Origin: Lentisphaeria bacterium
Lineage (GTDB): Bacteria; Verrucomicrobiota; Lentisphaeria; JABSQK01
Direction: 5' to 3'
DNA length: 58,539 bases
Assembly: GCA_013215875.1 (NCBI GenBank)
Contig: JABSQK010000029.1
Coordinates: forward strand, 1-58,539
The position numbers and the translations under genes are program-made. This document shows positions 25,854 through 34,652 of the stretch, in pieces (the stretch's first letter is position 1; each line of letters starts with the position of its first letter). The notes under the pieces are model-generated. The model was given only the letters and a program-made list of their open reading frames with translations, was not told the origin of the DNA and did no database searches.

Positions 25854-28384
25854 TTTGCATTAAATAATTGATCTAAATACAGATGAGGCCCAATCAGGGA
25901 ATAGTTAAGTTTTCTGGCTAGCTTACGATACTTGCGTGCTTCTTTGGGGTGTTTCCGGGCAAGGATTTCGAGATTTACAGCCATGTCTATGGTTCCGTCA
26001 GATAACATAGCTAATTCACTGATATTGATTTTTTTGCCTTCAAATAATGTTAACAACTGCTTGCTGCTCGCGGTTTTACTATTCTCTTGAATTTTTTTCA
26101 TTGTTTCTTGCGATTCTTTTAGTAACTTTTTATCTTCTTGAAGGAAGTAGAGAAGTTTCAGGTTGAAGAGTGTTTCCTGTGTTACAATACTGGTTTTTGC
26201 TAGATCAATATTGCCAGTCGCCAGGGCGATAGGGAAATTAGCACTATGGTCTTTGCTAACTATTTTTTGGGCTTCAAGCACCTTGCCCTTTAAAAGTAGC
26301 ATTTGCGTATCAATCGGAACGCTAATTGAAGCAATATTTTCTTTGCCAACGTGCTTTTCCCAACAGACGAGCCATTTCTTTCGTATTTTGTCGCACTCAG
26401 CCATTTTGTTTTGTAGAGTCAAAATGTGAATGTAATGAAACCACCATTCATTTGCAGGCTCTCTATTTATTTGAGACTTCGCCAATGCCTCTGCTTCTGC
26501 CCATTTCTTATTTGCCATCAACACATTAAAATGAACAGCATCATAGAGTGCTGTACCTGCCGTTTTCTTATGCATTTTTTCTGATAGTACCAGAGACTCT
26601 GTAAATAAACCTTCATTCATCTTATGCAGTATTAGTGCACGGAATATGTATGGCGTACACTCTTTCATCTCAACTGCTTTGCTCCACAGTTCGAGCTTCA
26701 ATTTTACGGAGATTGCGGCACGGCCTGCGAGGTAGATTCGGTCTGTATTTTCAGGCTCTTCAGCTAAATACTTCTTATAGCGTTTAAATAGTTCCTCACC
26801 CTTTTCCGGTTTGATAATACGAAACGCATTTTGGTAATATCTGTGAAAATTAATATTGTAGGGCAGGGTAGAATTCCAAACCTTACTGGTAAATGCCAAC
26901 TGTTCTTCAATTGACACATGCCCATTAAAGTACCACCAGGCAGTATCATCATCAGGATTAAATGACAAATAGCGCATTAAATGATCAGCCACCTTTTTGG
27001 GATTTTTACTATTGCTGCTTATAAAATGCTGAAATTCCAGTTGTGTGTTTGGAATCATGACAAGTGTGGTTCTGGATGCAGTCTCAGTTTCACTGCTGAG
27101 TGACAAGGTATCGGGATAGGGTTCAAATGGGAAATCAATACTCTCAAATTCATAGAAAAATTCACCACGATAATCCGTATTTTCAGATTGTGGAGCAGAA
27201 TCACCCACTGCATAAAAAAATTTCAACCAGCGTACCCCGGCCAGCCGGTCCGGGTTTACAACAAAGTCTCGAAAATCGAAAATTCGAATGACCGGCAAGG
27301 ATTTAATTGTGAATGTTTGAGCTGGTATATTTAGGTTTTTCGTTTCACAGAGGACCTCTATATCCCCCTCTTTTACACGAACTTCGAGAGGGACATTGGG
27401 TATGAGCGTATATGTTTTTCCTGAGACATTTATCTCATATTTTTGTTTTGTTCCATTAACAAAAAATACTTTTCGATTGTGTTCAACATATAGAGATGAC
27501 AGCAGAATAATTGATAATATGATAAAATAAATTAGCGGGCTGGACAGTGCTGCCATCTTTGCGCCAAAACTCAAGTTCGGATTATTATGGATCGTTATAC
27601 CTTTTGCTATTCGATCACTCTTGAAAGTTCCCGGATTTTTACTCTTCAAATTACTGTTAATTTTTTGGATGGCAGGGAAATTTTTCGATTCGGGATGTAA
27701 TTTTAGACAGTGGTCGGTGTATTCACGACCCTTACCTTTATTATTTTCCAACATGAAAGCTTCAGCGAGAAGACATATATAATATACCCTGTCAGATAAC
27801 TCATCACCGATTATATGTGACAGGTACTCCTCTGCTTCATTAGCTTTTCCATTATGGATAAGTATTTCAGCAAGAAATTCTCTGTTTGCATGACAATCGT
27901 TTATCTGTACGACACGTTTCAAGCACCTTTCTGCTTCGTCCAGCTCATGAAAATAATAGAAACCTCTGCTCGCCGCAAGCTGGACCTTTTCATCGAGGGG
28001 AAATGATTCAGCAATTTCATACACGTCTTCAGAATAATTTTCATAGTATTCATAGATGTGCAAAGTTTCAATCAGGCGAATTGCTTCCTCAGAATTTTGA
28101 GGCTTGGCCTGATAAGCAGTTTGGGCCTCATGGCGCATTTGCAATTTTTGTTCCGTCCATTCCTTTAGAGGAATAAGTGTATGCTGTTGGCATACAGAAC
28201 ATTGTTGACTTATATGCAATTTTGTTAGTGGGATCACAGGCACGTAAAACAAAACTGCATACTTTCTGGTATCATATGAAGAGAGAATTGTGTCCGACTG
28301 GCACCAGGTACATTCGCCGTATCTTTCAATCAGGTTTTGTTTACCATAGTACCACGTTCCCACACCATTTACGGTTCCAGCCAT
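25850..28384 (-). CDS. Zinc-ribbon, transmembrane TPR protein
   Basis: 844 residues. An N-terminal zinc ribbon (Cys25/Cys28 and Cys62/Cys65) is followed by TPR-type helices (about 80-250). A single membrane segment near 280-305 (IILSIILLSSLYV) leads to a beta-rich extracytoplasmic stretch and further TPR repeats to the end. It has no recognised enzymatic motif. Coupled to the M48 peptidase by a 4-nt overlap, it may act as a substrate adaptor or assembly scaffold. The family is not recognised. Confidence 0.75.
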   Translation of the reverse strand: MAGTVNGVGTWYYGKQNLIERYGECTWCQSDTILSSYDTRKYAVLFYVPVIPLTKLHISQQCSVCQQHTLIPLKEWTEQKLQMRHEAQTAYQAKPQNSEEAIRLIETLHIYEYYENYSEDVYEIAESFPLDEKVQLAASRGFYYFHELDEAERCLKRVVQINDCHANREFLAEILIHNGKANEAEEYLSHIIGDELSDRVYYICLLAEAFMLENNKGKGREYTDHCLKLHPESKNFPAIQKINSNLKSKNPGTFKSDRIAKGITIHNNPNLSFGAKMAALSSPLIYFIILSIILLSSLYVEHNRKVFFVNGTKQKYEINVSGKTYTLIPNVPLEVRVKEGDIEVLCETKNLNIPAQTFTIKSLPVIRIFDFRDFVVNPDRLAGVRWLKFFYAVGDSAPQSENTDYRGEFFYEFESIDFPFEPYPDTLSLSSETETASRTTLVMIPNTQLEFQHFISSNSKNPKKVADHLMRYLSFNPDDDTAWWYFNGHVSIEEQLAFTSKVWNSTLPYNINFHRYYQNAFRIIKPEKGEELFKRYKKYLAEEPENTDRIYLAGRAAISVKLKLELWSKAVEMKECTPYIFRALILHKMNEGLFTESLVLSEKMHKKTAGTALYDAVHFNVLMANKKWAEAEALAKSQINREPANEWWFHYIHILTLQNKMAECDKIRKKWLVCWEKHVGKENIASISVPIDTQMLLLKGKVLEAQKIVSKDHSANFPIALATGNIDLAKTSIVTQETLFNLKLLYFLQEDKKLLKESQETMKKIQENSKTASSKQLLTLFEGKKINISELAMLSDGTIDMAVNLEILARKHPKEARKYRKLARKLNYSLIGPHLYLDQLFNAK

Positions 28385-28531
28385 TTTTACTCTCCACTAA
28401 TATTTGCTTAAATTGTCGTATTACTATTTATCACATATCAGGAACCAAGATAAGCTGAAAAACGATTGATTTCAAGCGCTTTAAAATATACCAACAACTT
28501 GTTTAAGAACCAGTGGAAGATCTAATTAAGC

Positions 28532-29038
28532 TCAAGTTATAAAAAAAAGAACGCTGCATTTTGTAATTGCTAAAAAAAAGTGTGTGCCAATAAGGATAAT
28601 GCCAAGTTTACGACGAAAACTGATATCTTTATGGCCATTCATGGCAATAAGAGACAGAAAAAACAACGAGGATAAAGTAATGATAGCAATAATGAGCATT
28701 CGCATCGATAGAGTAAAGAACTGTTTTAATTCACCCATCAAATATAATCCTGAGATACAGTATATGAATGCCGTATATAGGGTAAGAAAATTTGCGATGA
28801 GTAAATCTTTGTTCGTACAGTCTTTCCTGAAAAAAATCAATGGGAGTAATAGGAGGGAGAAACTGCTAAAGATAAAACATTTATTCATGAACATGGAGAC
28901 TGGATTAAAATTGGGCCTCCAATTCCCTGCACACAAACATGAAATATAACCATATCCAATGATCCACACTGCGTAGGTTAGCAAGGCGGTGATAATGCCA
29001 ATTTCATACCAGGATTCATATTTTAATTTAACTTCCAT
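28532..29038 (-). CDS. Four- to five-helix membrane protein of unknown function
   Basis: 168 residues, with at least four hydrophobic stretches and short loops (WRPNFNPVSMFMNK, RKDCTNKDLL). I do not recognise the family. It lies between the zinc-ribbon TPR gene and a divergent toxin-antitoxin module, with no operon link visible. Codon use looks ordinary. Confidence 0.6.
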   Translation of the reverse strand: MEVKLKYESWYEIGIITALLTYAVWIIGYGYISCLCAGNWRPNFNPVSMFMNKCFIFSSFSLLLLPLIFFRKDCTNKDLLIANFLTLYTAFIYCISGLYLMGELKQFFTLSMRMLIIAIITLSSLFFLSLIAMNGHKDISFRRKLGIILIGTHFFLAITKCSVLFFIT

Positions 29039-29140
29039 ATAGACAACTCACTATTAAAACTTTATAAAGTCAATATGAATTAAACTGAGAATATAGCAAG
29101 AGCTAAAATAGTTTATCTCAGAATTTGAGCGTAGAACTTG

Positions 29141-29172
29141 ACTATTTAAACTAGTTGACTAGTTTAAATAGT
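29141..29172. promoter_or_regulatory. Toxin-antitoxin operator, 15-bp arm palindrome
   Basis: ACTATTTAAACTAGT, a 2-nt spacer, then its exact reverse complement. It lies 18 nt upstream of the antitoxin ATG and overlaps a TTGACT -35-like element at 29138-29143. Type II antitoxins usually repress their own promoter through such sites. Confidence 0.85.
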
Positions 29173-29190
29173 GAGAAAGGAAGACGAAAT

Positions 29191-29439
29191 ATGAAGACGA
29201 TTGGATTGTTCGAAGCAAAAACAAAATTATCAGAAATTTGCCTAACGGTAGAGCTTACCAAAGAACCTGTATTGATTACTAAACATGGTAAACCATTAGT
29301 GAAAATAGAGCCTATAGATTTAGATGATTCATCAACAAATATTTTTGAAGAAGCCGCAGAATATCACCTGGACAATGATGAGGATTTTGAAACACCTGAA
29401 CGAAATCTTGATACGAACAAAAACGTTTTGGAATTGTGA
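29191..29439 (+). CDS. Phd/YefM-family antitoxin
   Basis: 82 residues. The N-terminal KTIGLFEAKTKLSEICLTVE and PVLITKHGKPLVKIEP are the classic Phd/YefM DNA-binding fold. An acidic C-terminal tail should wrap the toxin. AAAGGAAG gives a good ribosome site for the chosen ATG. It overlaps the PIN-domain toxin by 4 nt. Confidence 0.92.
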   Translation: MKTIGLFEAKTKLSEICLTVELTKEPVLITKHGKPLVKIEPIDLDDSSTNIFEEAAEYHLDNDEDFETPERNLDTNKNVLEL

Positions 29440-29840
29440 AGTATTTGCTTGATACCTCTGTGTATAGCCAGGCCTTAAGAAGGCAACCTTTGCAATCTGT
29501 AATGGATCGCTGGACATCACTAAGCGAGCAGGACATATGCATATCTGTTATTTGCGAAATGGAAGTACTGCAGGGTTTGGAGAAAAAAGGCAGTGAGCGG
29601 CTTTGGGCTCTGTATTACAATGTATTGCGCAATCGTTATCCTGTATATAATGTGGATCTTGCCGTTGCTGAGACCTATGCGAGTCTGAGCATCATAATGC
29701 AAAATAAAGGCCTCATTCGCCCGTCTTTCGACTTATTGATAGCAGCAACTACGATCACACATAATATGACTTTGGTTACCTGCAACTTTAAAGACTTCAA
29801 AGATATAGATGGCTTGGATCTTGAGGACTGGCTTGTCTAA
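29436..29840 (+). CDS. PIN-domain toxin (VapC family)
   Basis: 134 residues of a Mg-dependent RNase. Acidic active-site residues are seen in KYLLDTSVYS, CEMEVLQG and SFDLLIAATTITHNM. The start is GTG within the GTGA overlap with the antitoxin stop. VapC enzymes typically cleave tRNA or rRNA. The module sits alone between a membrane-protein gene and lysine aminomutase. Confidence 0.92.
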   Translation: MKYLLDTSVYSQALRRQPLQSVMDRWTSLSEQDICISVICEMEVLQGLEKKGSERLWALYYNVLRNRYPVYNVDLAVAETYASLSIIMQNKGLIRPSFDLLIAATTITHNMTLVTCNFKDFKDIDGLDLEDWLV

Positions 29841-29908
29841 ACAAGACATTTTACGAATCCACTAAACCCTTTCTACAGCAATTTCCTATTTGCCAATATG
29901 CGTGTAAA

Positions 29909-31012
29909 TTGATGCCCATGAATACACCTGAACATAGAGCTCCTGATGTGGATGACTGGAAATGGCAAATGCAAAATCGTCTAAGAACAGCAGAGGATTT
30001 TGACCATTGCTTTAACTTGACTGATAGTGAACGCAGTGCACTGACTGATAGCGAGCGTCCATTCCCTGTAAGCATCACGCCGTATTATGCCGGGCTAATT
30101 GATCCACAGGATGCAGATGACCCTTTGCGTAAAACAATGATCCCGCGACTGGATGAATTTGTCGCAGGCGAAGGGGAGTATGACGATCCATTGGCCGAAG
30201 ATGTAAACAGTCCTGTGCCCGGGCTGGTGCATCGCTATGAAGACAGGGTGCTATTTCTTATGACAGACCATTGTCCGGTCTATTGCCGCTATTGCACACG
30301 TTCACGTTTGGTGGGCGGCAACGCCGATTTCGAAATGACAAAACGACGCTGGCAGCAATCGATTGAGTATATTCAGGCGCATACTGAGATTCATGATGTA
30401 CTGATTTCGGGCGGCGATCCGCTGACATTTTCCGATGAAAAACTTGAATGGCTTTTATCACGACTCGCTGATATCAAACATCTGGACTTTATTCGCATCG
30501 GTACAAAAGTACCGGTTGTCATGCCACAGCGCATAACGACAAAGCTTTGTGAAATGCTGAAAAAATATCACCCTGTCTTTATGAGTATTCATGTGATTCA
30601 CCCAAATGAAATTACCGACGAATCGTCGGCAGCATTTAAAAAACTTGCAGATGCGGGTATTCCGCTCGGCAGTCAGACAGTCTTGTTGAAAGGGGTGAAT
30701 GATACGAGTGCCTGCATTCTAAAACTGATGCGCCTGTTGCTCAAAAACCGGGTACGGCCCTATTATTTATTGCAATGCGATCCGATAAAAGGCTCGGCAC
30801 ATTTTCGCACAAAAGTAGAGAAGGGCATTGAAATCATAAAAGATTTGCGCGGGCATTTATCGGGCTATGGCATCCCGCAATTTATTCTCGATGTGCCAAA
30901 TGGCGGAGGCAAGATTCCGCTGGTGCCGGATTATATTACGGGTCGAGAAAACGATTATTTAAAAATTACTAATTACAAAGGCGAGACAGGGTATAGTTAT
31001 TATGACGGATGA
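29909..31012 (+). CDS. kamA: Lysine 2,3-aminomutase family radical SAM enzyme
   Basis: 367 residues. The radical-SAM cluster is Cys122, Cys126 and Cys129 in CPVYCRYC. The glycine-rich SAM region is LISGGDPLTFSD. The PLP lysine is in VPNGGGKIP, a loop characteristic of KamA/AblA. It interconverts alpha- and beta-lysine, either as the first step of lysine fermentation or to make the osmolyte N-acetyl-beta-lysine. No acetyltransferase partner is nearby. It is about 50 residues shorter than clostridial KamA at the C-terminus. An internal 24-bp tandem duplication gives LTDSERSA/LTDSERPF. No clear ribosome site precedes the start; the ATG at 29918 is an alternative. Confidence 0.88.
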   Translation: MMPMNTPEHRAPDVDDWKWQMQNRLRTAEDFDHCFNLTDSERSALTDSERPFPVSITPYYAGLIDPQDADDPLRKTMIPRLDEFVAGEGEYDDPLAEDVNSPVPGLVHRYEDRVLFLMTDHCPVYCRYCTRSRLVGGNADFEMTKRRWQQSIEYIQAHTEIHDVLISGGDPLTFSDEKLEWLLSRLADIKHLDFIRIGTKVPVVMPQRITTKLCEMLKKYHPVFMSIHVIHPNEITDESSAAFKKLADAGIPLGSQTVLLKGVNDTSACILKLMRLLLKNRVRPYYLLQCDPIKGSAHFRTKVEKGIEIIKDLRGHLSGYGIPQFILDVPNGGGKIPLVPDYITGRENDYLKITNYKGETGYSYYDG

Positions 31013-32123
31013 ATTTGAACTTCGAATCGATGATATTTCTTATGGTGGCGATGGCGTGGGGCGCAGAGATGGTATGGCAGTATTCGTGCCGTTTACGGCA
31101 ATCGGAGATCTGCTGCGGGTAAAAGTTACCAAACAAAAAAAGCGTTTTGCCATTGCAGAAATAGTCGAAATACTCGAGCCAGGCGAATCACGTAGAGAGT
31201 CGGTCTGCCCACTGTATCAGGGTTGTGGCGGTTGTCAGTATCAGCACTTGGACTTTGCCGAGGAAAATCGTGTGAAGCAGAAACAACTGGTAGAAGTTCT
31301 GCAGCGCATTGGCAAACGTGATGATCTACCGGAAATCGAATCACCAATTGAATCACAAGCTGAATATGCCTATCGAAACAAAATAACGCTACAATCATCC
31401 AATGGTGCAGCAGCGTATACCGGGGTAAACAAGAATGAAAAAATTACCGTGGATCATTGTCCGATTGCAAAAGATGAGATAAATGAAAAGCTGAAGGGTT
31501 TAGCGATTGATTCACGAACAATAATCAAAGTGGATAATCGCGGTATCGTTTTTGTTGATAGCACTGGCACAGTAGAAGAGAAAATTTTGCATCAAACAAT
31601 TGAGCTGCCATTTGATTCTTTCTTTCAGATAAACCCGGAAGTGATACACGCGATCTTAGAGTGGTTAACAAAAACTGTCGAGGATGATTTTGCCTGCTTG
31701 ATCGATGCCTATTGCGGCGTGGGGGTATTTAGTTTTGCCTTGTCGGATAAAGCACCCAGGAAGATTGGCATTGAGTTTTCGCCCAAGAGTATCAAGGCAG
31801 CAAAACGACATTCAAAAATGCATTTTAGTTATGAGAATTTTGAGTTTATTCAGGGCAAAACAGAAGATGTATTGCCAGAGCTAAAACTGCTCGGTAAAAG
31901 TTTGATTATTCTGGATCCGCCGCGGTCGGGCTGTTCTGAAAAGGATTTGCACAGCATCGAAGCCCAGGAGATAGACAGTATTGTCTATGTTTCTTGCAAC
32001 CCGGCAAGCCTGGCGCGTGATTTGGCATTGCTGAAATCATACACAGTAAAACGCATGGCCTACTTTAATATGTTTCCTCGCACGGCGCATTTTGAAACAG
32101 TATTAATATTAGAAAGAGAATGA
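31002..32123 (+). CDS. 23S rRNA (uracil-5-)-methyltransferase, RlmD/RumA type
   Basis: 373 residues with an N-terminal TRAM RNA-binding domain. A [4Fe-4S] cluster uses Cys69, Cys75, Cys78 and a Cys in DHCPIAK. The SAM-binding motif is DAYCGVGVFSFAL. A catalytic base block LDPPRSG and the nucleophile VSCNPASLARD complete the RumA/RlmD/TrmA signature. It overlaps the aminomutase by 11 nt, so the two are co-transcribed. Which uridine it methylates cannot be decided from sequence alone. Confidence 0.93.
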   Translation: MTDEFELRIDDISYGGDGVGRRDGMAVFVPFTAIGDLLRVKVTKQKKRFAIAEIVEILEPGESRRESVCPLYQGCGGCQYQHLDFAEENRVKQKQLVEVLQRIGKRDDLPEIESPIESQAEYAYRNKITLQSSNGAAAYTGVNKNEKITVDHCPIAKDEINEKLKGLAIDSRTIIKVDNRGIVFVDSTGTVEEKILHQTIELPFDSFFQINPEVIHAILEWLTKTVEDDFACLIDAYCGVGVFSFALSDKAPRKIGIEFSPKSIKAAKRHSKMHFSYENFEFIQGKTEDVLPELKLLGKSLIILDPPRSGCSEKDLHSIEAQEIDSIVYVSCNPASLARDLALLKSYTVKRMAYFNMFPRTAHFETVLILERE

Positions 32124-32124
32124 T

Positions 32125-33294
32125 TTACCAAAGAGCAATTTCCATTGCTATAATCGCATACGATGTACAAAGAACAGGATCGTTTTCGAGCCAAAGTTTA
32201 TTTTGATTCACCCAGTTGCCATCGCCTTTTTGTTTGCCCAGTAACTCAATAAGCAATTGCTTCCGCCAATTCGATTTGTTGATATATTTTACAGTGTATT
32301 TATTCATGGTCGAAGACAGCATATAATAGTAATAATAGAGCCCGCCATCTTTCAGGCCGCTATTTTCTTTGACGCTGAAATTCTTATTAAACCAGTCGAA
32401 GCCTTTTTTTATTTCTACTGAATCCTTTTTGGCTGAAGCATGATTTAGACTTTTCAAGGCACCCAGACTGAGGCTGGCAATTTCCTTTTGAACAAGTTCG
32501 GGGTGTTCCGGATTTTCGGGTCTTTTATCGACGGGGTAGTAAGTGAAGGCGCCACTCTCGAGCTGACAACTTTTTACGAAGGCGCGAATCTTTTTCCAGA
32601 AAATTGGGTTTTGTTTACTTTTACTATCGCGGGTTTCTTGCAAGGCGATTGCTTCAATGGCCCAATGGGTATTGGACAAGTCGGAATCCTTAGCTGCAGC
32701 GTAACTGAATCCACTGCTTTGTGTGCTTCTCACTAAATACCCGGATAACTTGTTTATCTGTTCGGCATCTTCTTTTTTATTGTCAATGAGCAATGCATAG
32801 AGGCAGACTGCACTGGAGTATAAATCCTCCTCAGCTTTATATTGCACCGCGCCTTTCTTCGAAATCTTACTACGGATAAAGTCGAATGCCTTTTCAAATA
32901 CGGCTTGGTCGATGCCTGCGCGTTCATTTAACAGGGCGACACAGGCCATTGCAGTGATTCCAGGATGATCCGACCAGGAGCCGTTTTTCTTTTGGCTTTC
33001 GAGTAGGTACAAGCGCCCGCGGTCGAGCGATGCCAGGGATTCCAGTCGAGTGGATTGATCCACCAGACTTTTAAATGTTTTTGCTTTCTCTGGTACTTTT
33101 GCTTCTTTGTCAGCTCCAGCCTCTTTGTCTTTATCAACAGGCCCTTCCTTCTCAGTAGCGGCATCTTTGGGCTCTTCTTTGGCTGGCTGTGGCGCTTCTT
33201 TGTTAATAGGATTTTTGGCTTCGGGCTGATCAACTTTCTTTTTAGAACATGAAAATAAGCAGAGACAGATAATCGATAAGAAAATGTGTTTCAT
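32125..33294 (-). CDS. Lipoprotein with a prenyltransferase-like toroid
   Basis: 389 residues. The signal ends in a lipobox LFSC with Cys16, followed by a long Lys/Glu/Pro/Ala-rich tether (20-75). After it comes an (alpha/alpha)-toroid like the squalene-cyclase/prenyltransferase fold: GSWSDHPGITAMACVALL, VQYKAEEDLYSSAVCLYAL and a repeated Tyr-rich helix. It lacks the DCTA- or DDTA-type acids of cyclases, so it is probably a binding or scaffold module. Such lipoproteins are common in planctomycetes and Lentisphaera, but this one's role is unknown. Its stop lies 2 nt from the RlmD stop. Confidence 0.75.
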   Translation of the reverse strand: MKHIFLSIICLCLFSCSKKKVDQPEAKNPINKEAPQPAKEEPKDAATEKEGPVDKDKEAGADKEAKVPEKAKTFKSLVDQSTRLESLASLDRGRLYLLESQKKNGSWSDHPGITAMACVALLNERAGIDQAVFEKAFDFIRSKISKKGAVQYKAEEDLYSSAVCLYALLIDNKKEDAEQINKLSGYLVRSTQSSGFSYAAAKDSDLSNTHWAIEAIALQETRDSKSKQNPIFWKKIRAFVKSCQLESGAFTYYPVDKRPENPEHPELVQKEIASLSLGALKSLNHASAKKDSVEIKKGFDWFNKNFSVKENSGLKDGGLYYYYYMLSSTMNKYTVKYINKSNWRKQLLIELLGKQKGDGNWVNQNKLWLENDPVLCTSYAIIAMEIALW

Positions 33295-33314
33295 TGTTTT
33301 ACTCCTGTGAACGA

Positions 33315-34427
33315 TTATGAGAAAAATTCATTTACTGTTGCGGCAACATAGTCGCGTTGTTCATTGCCTAGTTCTGGAAAGATTGGCAATGCGAGCGTTT
33401 CGCGAGCAGCCTTTTCACTTTCCGGCATATCTCCTTCCACATATCCTAACTCTTTAAAGCAATCTTGTACATGCAGGGGAACAGGATAATAAATTTCACA
33501 ACCAATGCCTTTATCAAGCAGGTAGCTCTTTAAGGCATCGCGATCCGGGCTGCGAACAATGTATTGGTTGTAAATGTGCCGCCGGTTTTCGAGTGCTGTG
33601 GGCGGAAAAAGCTTGCCTTTTGCAGCTAGGTCGGCAAATGCCTCATTGTAGAATAGTGCATTTTCTTTACGGCCATCTGACCAGTCATCCAGATACTTCA
33701 GCTTCACGGTTACAACGGCCGCTTGTACCGCATCGATGCGGAAATTTCCGCCGATAAATTTATGATAATATTTTGGCTCCATCCCATGCATACGGAATAT
33801 TTTTAATTGTTCGGCTTTTGCTTCATCATTTGTAACTACCATACCGGCATCACCAAAGGCACCGAGGTTTTTGCTCGGAAAAAAAGAATAGCAGCCATAG
33901 TCGCCGATGGAACCCGAGCGTTTGCCATTGTACTCAGAACCAATCGACTGGGCTGAATCTTCAATGACAATGAGTTTATGATTCCTGGCAATTTCCATGA
34001 TAGGGTCCATATCGGCCATTTGTCCATAGAGGTGTACCGGGATGATTGCTTTGGTACGCGGGGTGATCTTGGCTTCAATTTGTGCCGGGTCAATATTATA
34101 AGTATCGGGATCGATATCAACAAAAACGGGTGTGGCTTCTGTACGGCTTATGCAGCCGGCGGTGGCAAAAAATGTGTAGGGACTGGTGATGACTTCATCG
34201 CCTTCGCCAATGTTTTCTGCCATTAAGGCAATGAGCAGGGCATCTGTGCCCGATGCTACACCGATTGCATGCTCACAAGTCGAATAGGCTGCAATAGCAG
34301 CCTCACATTCGGCGACTTTTGGGCCCAAAATGAAGTATTGTGACTCATAAATCTCGTTCAAAATCGGCAGAATTTCGTCTTTATATTGCTTATATTGGAG
34401 CTTTAGATCTAAAAGTGCTACATTCAT
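33315..34427 (-). CDS. DegT/DnrJ/EryC1-family sugar aminotransferase
   Basis: PLP aminotransferase of 370 residues. Signatures are ASGTDALLIAL, VHLYGQMADMDPI, IEDSAQSIG and the PLP lysine in SFFPSKNLGAFGDAG. These enzymes add an amino group to nucleotide-activated keto-sugars for surface glycans. AGGA stands 13 nt before the chosen ATG; longer reading upstream has no family similarity. It is read divergently from the tandem KAS III gene across 225 nt. Confidence 0.92.
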   Translation of the reverse strand: MNVALLDLKLQYKQYKDEILPILNEIYESQYFILGPKVAECEAAIAAYSTCEHAIGVASGTDALLIALMAENIGEGDEVITSPYTFFATAGCISRTEATPVFVDIDPDTYNIDPAQIEAKITPRTKAIIPVHLYGQMADMDPIMEIARNHKLIVIEDSAQSIGSEYNGKRSGSIGDYGCYSFFPSKNLGAFGDAGMVVTNDEAKAEQLKIFRMHGMEPKYYHKFIGGNFRIDAVQAAVVTVKLKYLDDWSDGRKENALFYNEAFADLAAKGKLFPPTALENRRHIYNQYIVRSPDRDALKSYLLDKGIGCEIYYPVPLHVQDCFKELGYVEGDMPESEKAARETLALPIFPELGNEQRDYVAATVNEFFS

Positions 34428-34576
34428 TAAATTATTTCCTGTATCGTTACTATTGAGGCTGACAATGACAACTGACAACCGGGGCAAAGGTAATTGAAAT
34501 TTGCTCAAAGTCAATGAACTTATTCGCTTGTCGACAGGCTCTTTTACATATAGAAACAGTAAATTTCCATGCACTG

Positions 34577-34605
34577 TTGAGGGACTTTCTAATCTTATGC
34601 ATAAT
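34577..34605 (+). promoter_or_regulatory. Putative sigma-70 promoter of the tandem KAS III gene
   Basis: TTGAGG, 17 nt, then CATAAT. This matches four of six and five of six bases of the consensus hexamers at the ideal spacing. It lies 48 nt upstream of the start codon. Confidence 0.4.
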
Positions 34606-34652
34606 CTTGTATTAGAGCTATTTATGGGTATTTTAAGTCAGGAATTTTATTT

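Noticed and set aside
29909-31012. Assignment as EF-P beta-lysylation enzyme EpmB
   Set aside because: The N-terminal WKWQ-type helix and PLP loop fit lysine 2,3-aminomutase, and no epmA or efp is adjacent.
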